This document shows, in pieces, positions 60,001-64,000 of a stretch of DNA of 64,000 bases. This stretch comes from Embiotoca jacksoni (lineage: Eukaryota > Chordata > Actinopteri > Embiotocidae). Below the pieces are notes generated by a model. The model had not been told where the DNA came from and did not search any database. It worked only from the letters and a program-made list of their open reading frames with translations. The DNA lies in NCBI GenBank assembly GCA_022577435.1, contig JAKOON010000147.1, positions 62,001 to 126,000 of the forward strand, read 5' to 3'. Every line of letters begins with the position of its first letter. The stretch's first letter is position 1. A program made the position numbers and the translations under genes.

Positions 60001-63000
60001 TACATGGGCAAAGTGGCTTCAAGTCACTTTCTGTGGACAATTTCACAGCAAACACAATGTTTCAAAAACAGCCTTATCTCAGCGAGAGAAGCTCAAAAAC
60101 AGCATAAAAATGCATTACAGTGCCACGGCTTAAATTAAGTGTTTACGAACAAATTTCTTCATCAGTACTATGGCAAATGGGATAAACTACAAGGACAAAG
60201 TGGTTTCACGTCACTTTGTGTGGACAATTTCACAGGAAACACAATGTTTCAAAAACAGCCTTATCTCAGCGAGAGAAGCTCAAAAACAGCATAAAACTGC
60301 ATTACAGTGCCACGGCTTAAATTAAGTGTTTACGAACAAATTTCTTCATCAGTACTATGGCAAATGGGATAAACTACAAGGACAAAGTGGTTTCACGTCA
60401 CTTTGTGTGGACAATTTCACAGGAAACACAATGTTTCAAAAACAGCCTTATCTCAGCGAGAGAAGCTCAAAAACAGCATAAAACTGCATTACAGTGCCAC
60501 GGCTTAAACTAAGTGTTTACGAACAAATTTCTTCATCAGTACTATGGCAAATGAGATAAACTACTTGGACAAAGTGGCTTCAAGTCACTTTGTGTGGACA
60601 ATTTCACAGGAAACACAATGTTTCAAAAACAGCCTTATCTCAGCGAGAGAAGCTCAAATACAGCATAAAACTGCATTACAGTGCCACGGCTTAAATTAAG
60701 TGTTTACGAACAAATTTCTTCATCAGTACTATGGCAAATGGGATAAACTACAAGGACAAAGTGGTTTCACGTCACTTTGTGTGGACAATTTCACAGGAAA
60801 CACAATGTTTCAAAAACAGCCTTATCTCAGCGAGAGAAGCTCAAAAACAGCATAAACCTGCATTACAGTGCCATGGCTTAAGCTAATTGTTTACGAACAA
60901 ATTTTTTCAGACGTACTATGGCAAATGGGATAAAATACATGGACAAAGTGGCTTCATGTCACTTTGTGTGGACAATTTCACAGGAAACACAATGTTTCAA
61001 AAACAGCCTTATCTCAGTGAGAGAAGCTCAAAAACAGCATAAAACTGCATTACAGTGCCACGGCTTAAACTAAGTGTTTACGAACAAATTTCTTCATCAG
61101 TACTATGGCAAATGGGATAAACTACAAGGACAAAGTGGTTTCACGTCACTTTGTGTGGACAATTTCACAGGAAACACAATGTTTCAAAAACAGCCTTATC
61201 TCAGCGAGAGAAGCTCAAAAACAGCATAAACCTGCATTACAGTGCCACGGCTTAAGCTCATTGTTTACGAACAAATTTTTTCAGACGTACTATGGCAAAT
61301 GGGATAAAATACATGGACAAAGTGGCTTCAAGTCACTTTGTGTGGACAATTTCACAGGAAACACAATGTTTCAAAAACAGCCTTATCTCAGCGAGAGAAG
61401 CTCAACTACAGCATAAAACTGCATTATAGTGCCACGGCTTAAACTAAGTGTTTACGAACAAATTTCTTCATCAGTACTATGGCAAATGAGATAAACTACT
61501 TGGACAAAGTGGCTTCAAGTCACTTTGTGTGGACAATTTCACAGGAAACACAATGTTTCAAAAACAGCCTTATCTCAGCGAGAGAAGCTCAAATACAGCA
61601 TAAAACTGCATTACAGTGCCACGGCTTAAACTAAGTGTTTACGAACAAATTTCTTTATCAGCAAATGGGATACACTACATGGCCAAAGTGGCTTCACTTT
61701 GTATCTGCAATTACACAGAAAACAGCATTTCAAGTCTCACTTTCTAAGCCTAATGTAAAACTGCATCACAGCGCCACGGCTTAAACTAAGTGTTTACAAA
61801 CAAGTGTCATACTCAGAACTTTGGCAAATGGGATAAACTACATGGGCAAAGTGGCTTCAAGTCACTTTCTGTGGACAATTTCACAGGAAACACAATGTTT
61901 CAAAAACAGCCTTATCTCAGCGAGAGAAGCTCAAAAACAGCATAAAAATGCATTACAGTGCCACGGCTTAAATTAAGTGTTTACGAACAAATTTCTTCAT
62001 CAGTACTATGGCAAATGGGATAAACTACAAGGACAAAGTGGTTTCACGTCACTTTGTGTGGACAATTTCACAGGAAACACAATGTTTCAAAAACAGCCTT
62101 ATCTCAGCGAGAGAAGCTCAAAAACAGCATAAAACTGCATTACAGTGCCACGGCTTAAACTAAGTGTTTACGAACAAATTTCTTCATCAGTACTATGGCA
62201 AATGAGATAAACTACTTGGACAAAGTGGCTTCAAGTCACTTTGTGTGGACAATTTCACAGGAAACACAATGTTTCAAAAACAGCCTTATCTCAGCGAGAG
62301 AAGCTCAAATACAGCATAAAACTGCATTACAGTGCCACGGCTTAAATTAAGTGTTTACGAACAAATTTCTTCATCAGTACTATGGCAAATGGGATAAACT
62401 ACAAGGACAAAGTGGTTTCACGTCACTTTGTGTGGACAATTTCACAGGAAACACAATGTTTCAAAAACAGCCTTATCTCAGCGAGAGAAGCTCAAAAACA
62501 GCATAAACCTGCATTACAGTGCCATGGCTTAAGCTAATTGTTTACGAACAAATTTTTTCAGACGTACTATGGCAAATGGGATAAAATACATGGACAAAGT
62601 GGCTTCATGTCACTTTGTGTGGACAATTTCACAGGAAACACAATGTTTCAAAAACAGCCTTATCTCAGTGAGAGAAGCTCAAAAACAGCATAAAACTGCA
62701 TTACAGTGCCACGGCTTAAACTAAGTGTTTACGAACAAATTTCTTCATCAGTACTATGGCAAATGAGATAAACTACTTGGACAAAGTGGTTTCAAGTCAC
62801 TTTGTGTGGACAATTTCACAGGAAACACAATGTTTCAAAAACAGCCTTATCTCAGCGAGAGAAGCTCAAAAACAGCATAAAAATGCATTACAGTGCCACG
62901 GCTTAAATTAAGTGTTTACGAACAAATTTCTTCATCAGTACTATGGCAAATGGGATAAACTACAAGGACAAAGTGGTTTCACGTCACTTTGTGTGGACAA

Positions 63001-64000
63001 TTTCACAGGAAACACAATGTTTCAAAAACAGCCTTATCTCAGCGAGAGAAGCTCAAATACAGCATAAAACTGCATTACAGTGCCACGGCTTAAATTAAGT
63101 GTTTACGAACAAATTTCTTCATCAGTACTATGGCAAATGGGATAAACTACAAGGACAAAGTGGTTTCACGTCACTTTGTGTGGACAATTTCACAGGAAAC
63201 ACAATGTTTCAAAAACAGCCTTATCTCAGCGAGAGAAGCTCAAAAACAGCATAAACCTGCATTACAGTGCCACGGCTTAAGCTCATTGTTTACGAACAAA
63301 TTTTTTCAGACGTACTATGGCAAATGGGATAAAATACATGGACAAAGTGGCTTCAAGTCACTTTGTGTGGACAATTTCACAGGAAACACAATGTTTCAAA
63401 AACAGCCTTATCTCAGCGAGAGAAGCTCAAAAACAGCATAAAACTGCATTACAGTGCCATGGCTTAAACTAAGTGTTTACGAACAAATTTCTTCATCAGT
63501 ATTATGGCAAATGAGATAAACTACTTGGACAAAGTGGCTTCAAGTCACTTTGTGTGGACAATTTCACAGGAAACACAATGTTTCAAAAACAGCCTTATCT
63601 CAGCGAGAGAAGCTCAAATACAGCATAAAACTGCATTATAGTGCCACGGCTTAAACTAAGTGTTTACGAACAAATTTCTTTATCAGCAAATGGGATACAC
63701 TACATGGCCAAAGTGGCTTCACTTTGTATCTGCAATTACACAGAAAACAGCATTTCAAGTCTCACTTTCTCAGCCTAATGTAAAACTGCATCACAGCGCC
63801 ACGGCTTAAACTAAGTGTTTACAAACAAGTGTCATACTCAGAACTTTGGCAAATGGGATAAACTACATGGGCAAAGTGGCTTCAAGTCACTTTCTGTGGA
63901 CAATTTCACAGGAAACACAATGTTTCAAAAACAGCCTTATCTCAGCGAGAGAAGCTCAAAAACAGCATAAAAATGCATTACAGTGCCACGGCTTAAATTA
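57084..64000. repeat. Domain 2 right end, mixed trimer, core and 716-bp modules
   Basis: S monomers lie at 57,084, 59,109, 59,825, 61,663 and 63,688, with intervals of 2,025, 716, 1,838 and 2,025 bp. The segment contains single K-T-G runs (near 57,810 and 62,390), a partial core (K with TACGGC, D, K, K) before 59,109 and a core start near 63,135. It ends inside an L1-K transition at the window edge, so the last unit is cut. Nothing other than satellite is seen. Confidence 0.82.
59109..59824. repeat. 716-bp module, copy 6 (intermediate variant)
   Basis: Has ACTTAGAC near 59,662 but the ancestral AGCATAAAACTG near 59,388. The following L1 monomer has CACAGCAAACAC near 60,045, as in copies 4 and 5. 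It therefore shares only part of the derived variants of those copies. Confidence 0.83.

Larger units (their letters stand above)
1..64000. repeat. Tandem satellite DNA array, 187-bp monomer family
   Basis: The entire window is made of head-to-tail copies of one monomer family in a single orientation, with no interruption by unique sequence or another repeat class. Using the invariant GGCAAATGGG segment as a ruler, successive copies lie 187, 179, 171 or 163 bp apart. The domain 2 consensus counts to 187 bp with 37 C and 34 G, so about 38% GC, and 4 CpGs against about 6.7 expected. One AluI site (AGCT) lies in the GAGAAGCTC segment of every full monomer. Both ends are cut by the window, so the array exceeds 64 kb. 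The period is close to a nucleosome repeat, which is usual for centromeric satellites; the centromeric role is inferred. Species unknown. Confidence 0.97.
23300..64000. repeat. Satellite domain 2 (187-bp subfamily with 561-bp trimers)
   Basis: Domain 2 monomers keep the full ACAGTGCCACGG segment and mostly read GCATTACAG instead of GCTTTACAG. They fall into recurring types by the bases after AAATG. Type K reads GGATAAACTACAAGG with TTTCACGTC. Type T reads GGATAAAATACATGG, mostly with CTTCATGTC. Type G reads AGATAAACTACTTGG. Type D reads GGATAAAAGACATGG. L1 and L2 are linkers that follow the short S monomer. The first base changes of this subfamily appear between about 23,245 and 23,350. After 23,640 I found no indels other than whole-monomer steps. 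Confidence 0.92.

Noticed and set aside
237..63441. Many open frames of 60-173 codons on the + strand (for example 19,625-20,146, 6,780-7,166 and 26,936-27,247).
   Set aside because: They restart in each monomer, change frame with monomer length, and the longest is created by indels in the error-rich tract. No frame is kept across the array, so these are by-products of the repeat and not genes.
1..64000. Regular repeats suggested a CRISPR array.
   Set aside because: The units are 163-187 bp, directly adjacent and similar along their full length. There are no unique spacers and no cas genes.
1..64000. Transposon ends, telomeric repeats, microsatellites and rRNA or tRNA genes.
   Set aside because: None was seen on either strand. 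All sequence is accounted for by the monomer family.

Overview
The whole 64-kb window is one uninterrupted tandem satellite DNA array. I see no protein-coding gene, RNA gene, transposon, CRISPR array or unique-sequence island on either strand. Every few hundred bases hold another copy of one monomer family (full length 187 bp; about 38% GC by hand count of one consensus copy), all in the same orientation, and the array runs off both ends of the window. This is typical of a centromeric or pericentromeric satellite of a multicellular eukaryote. The monomer has one internal AluI site and a nucleosome-sized period. Satellites of that size occur in teleost fish among others, but I cannot name the species from the sequence.

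Layout. (1) Positions 1 to about 23,300 are domain 1, made of monomers of 187, 179, 171 and 163 bp. Most 179-bp copies carry an 8-bp deletion near the ACGGC motif. Domain 1 contains nested higher-order repeats: a 1,945-bp duplication (2,008-5,897), a 2,100-bp unit in about 2.7 copies (about 6,925-12,685), and a long-range repeat at an offset of 13,217 bp. (2) Positions 17,461 to about 23,640 carry the same monomer order as clean parts of domain 1 but are peppered with single-base insertions and some deletions, which looks like unpolished long-read sequence. (3) From about 23,300 to the end is domain 2, a different subfamily set built of full 187-bp monomers, a 561-bp trimer, a 716-bp module and a 1,993-bp core repeated up to several times.

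A divergent 163-bp 'short' monomer (S) punctuates the array 56 times. In domain 2, every S-to-S interval I measured is exactly 187n+155 bp, so about 40 kb contain only whole-monomer steps and no stray indels. Hybrid monomers at several points mark unequal-exchange or conversion junctions, and shared private variants let some duplications be ordered in time.

Function can only be inferred. Each full monomer carries short inverted repeats (8-bp arms with a 9-nt loop; 6-bp arms with a 3-nt loop) and a TGTTTAC forkhead-like motif, and has no CENP-B box. This fits a centromere candidate of the dyad-rich, CENP-B-independent type. The main caution is that the junction between the two domains lies inside the error-rich tract and may be an assembly join.
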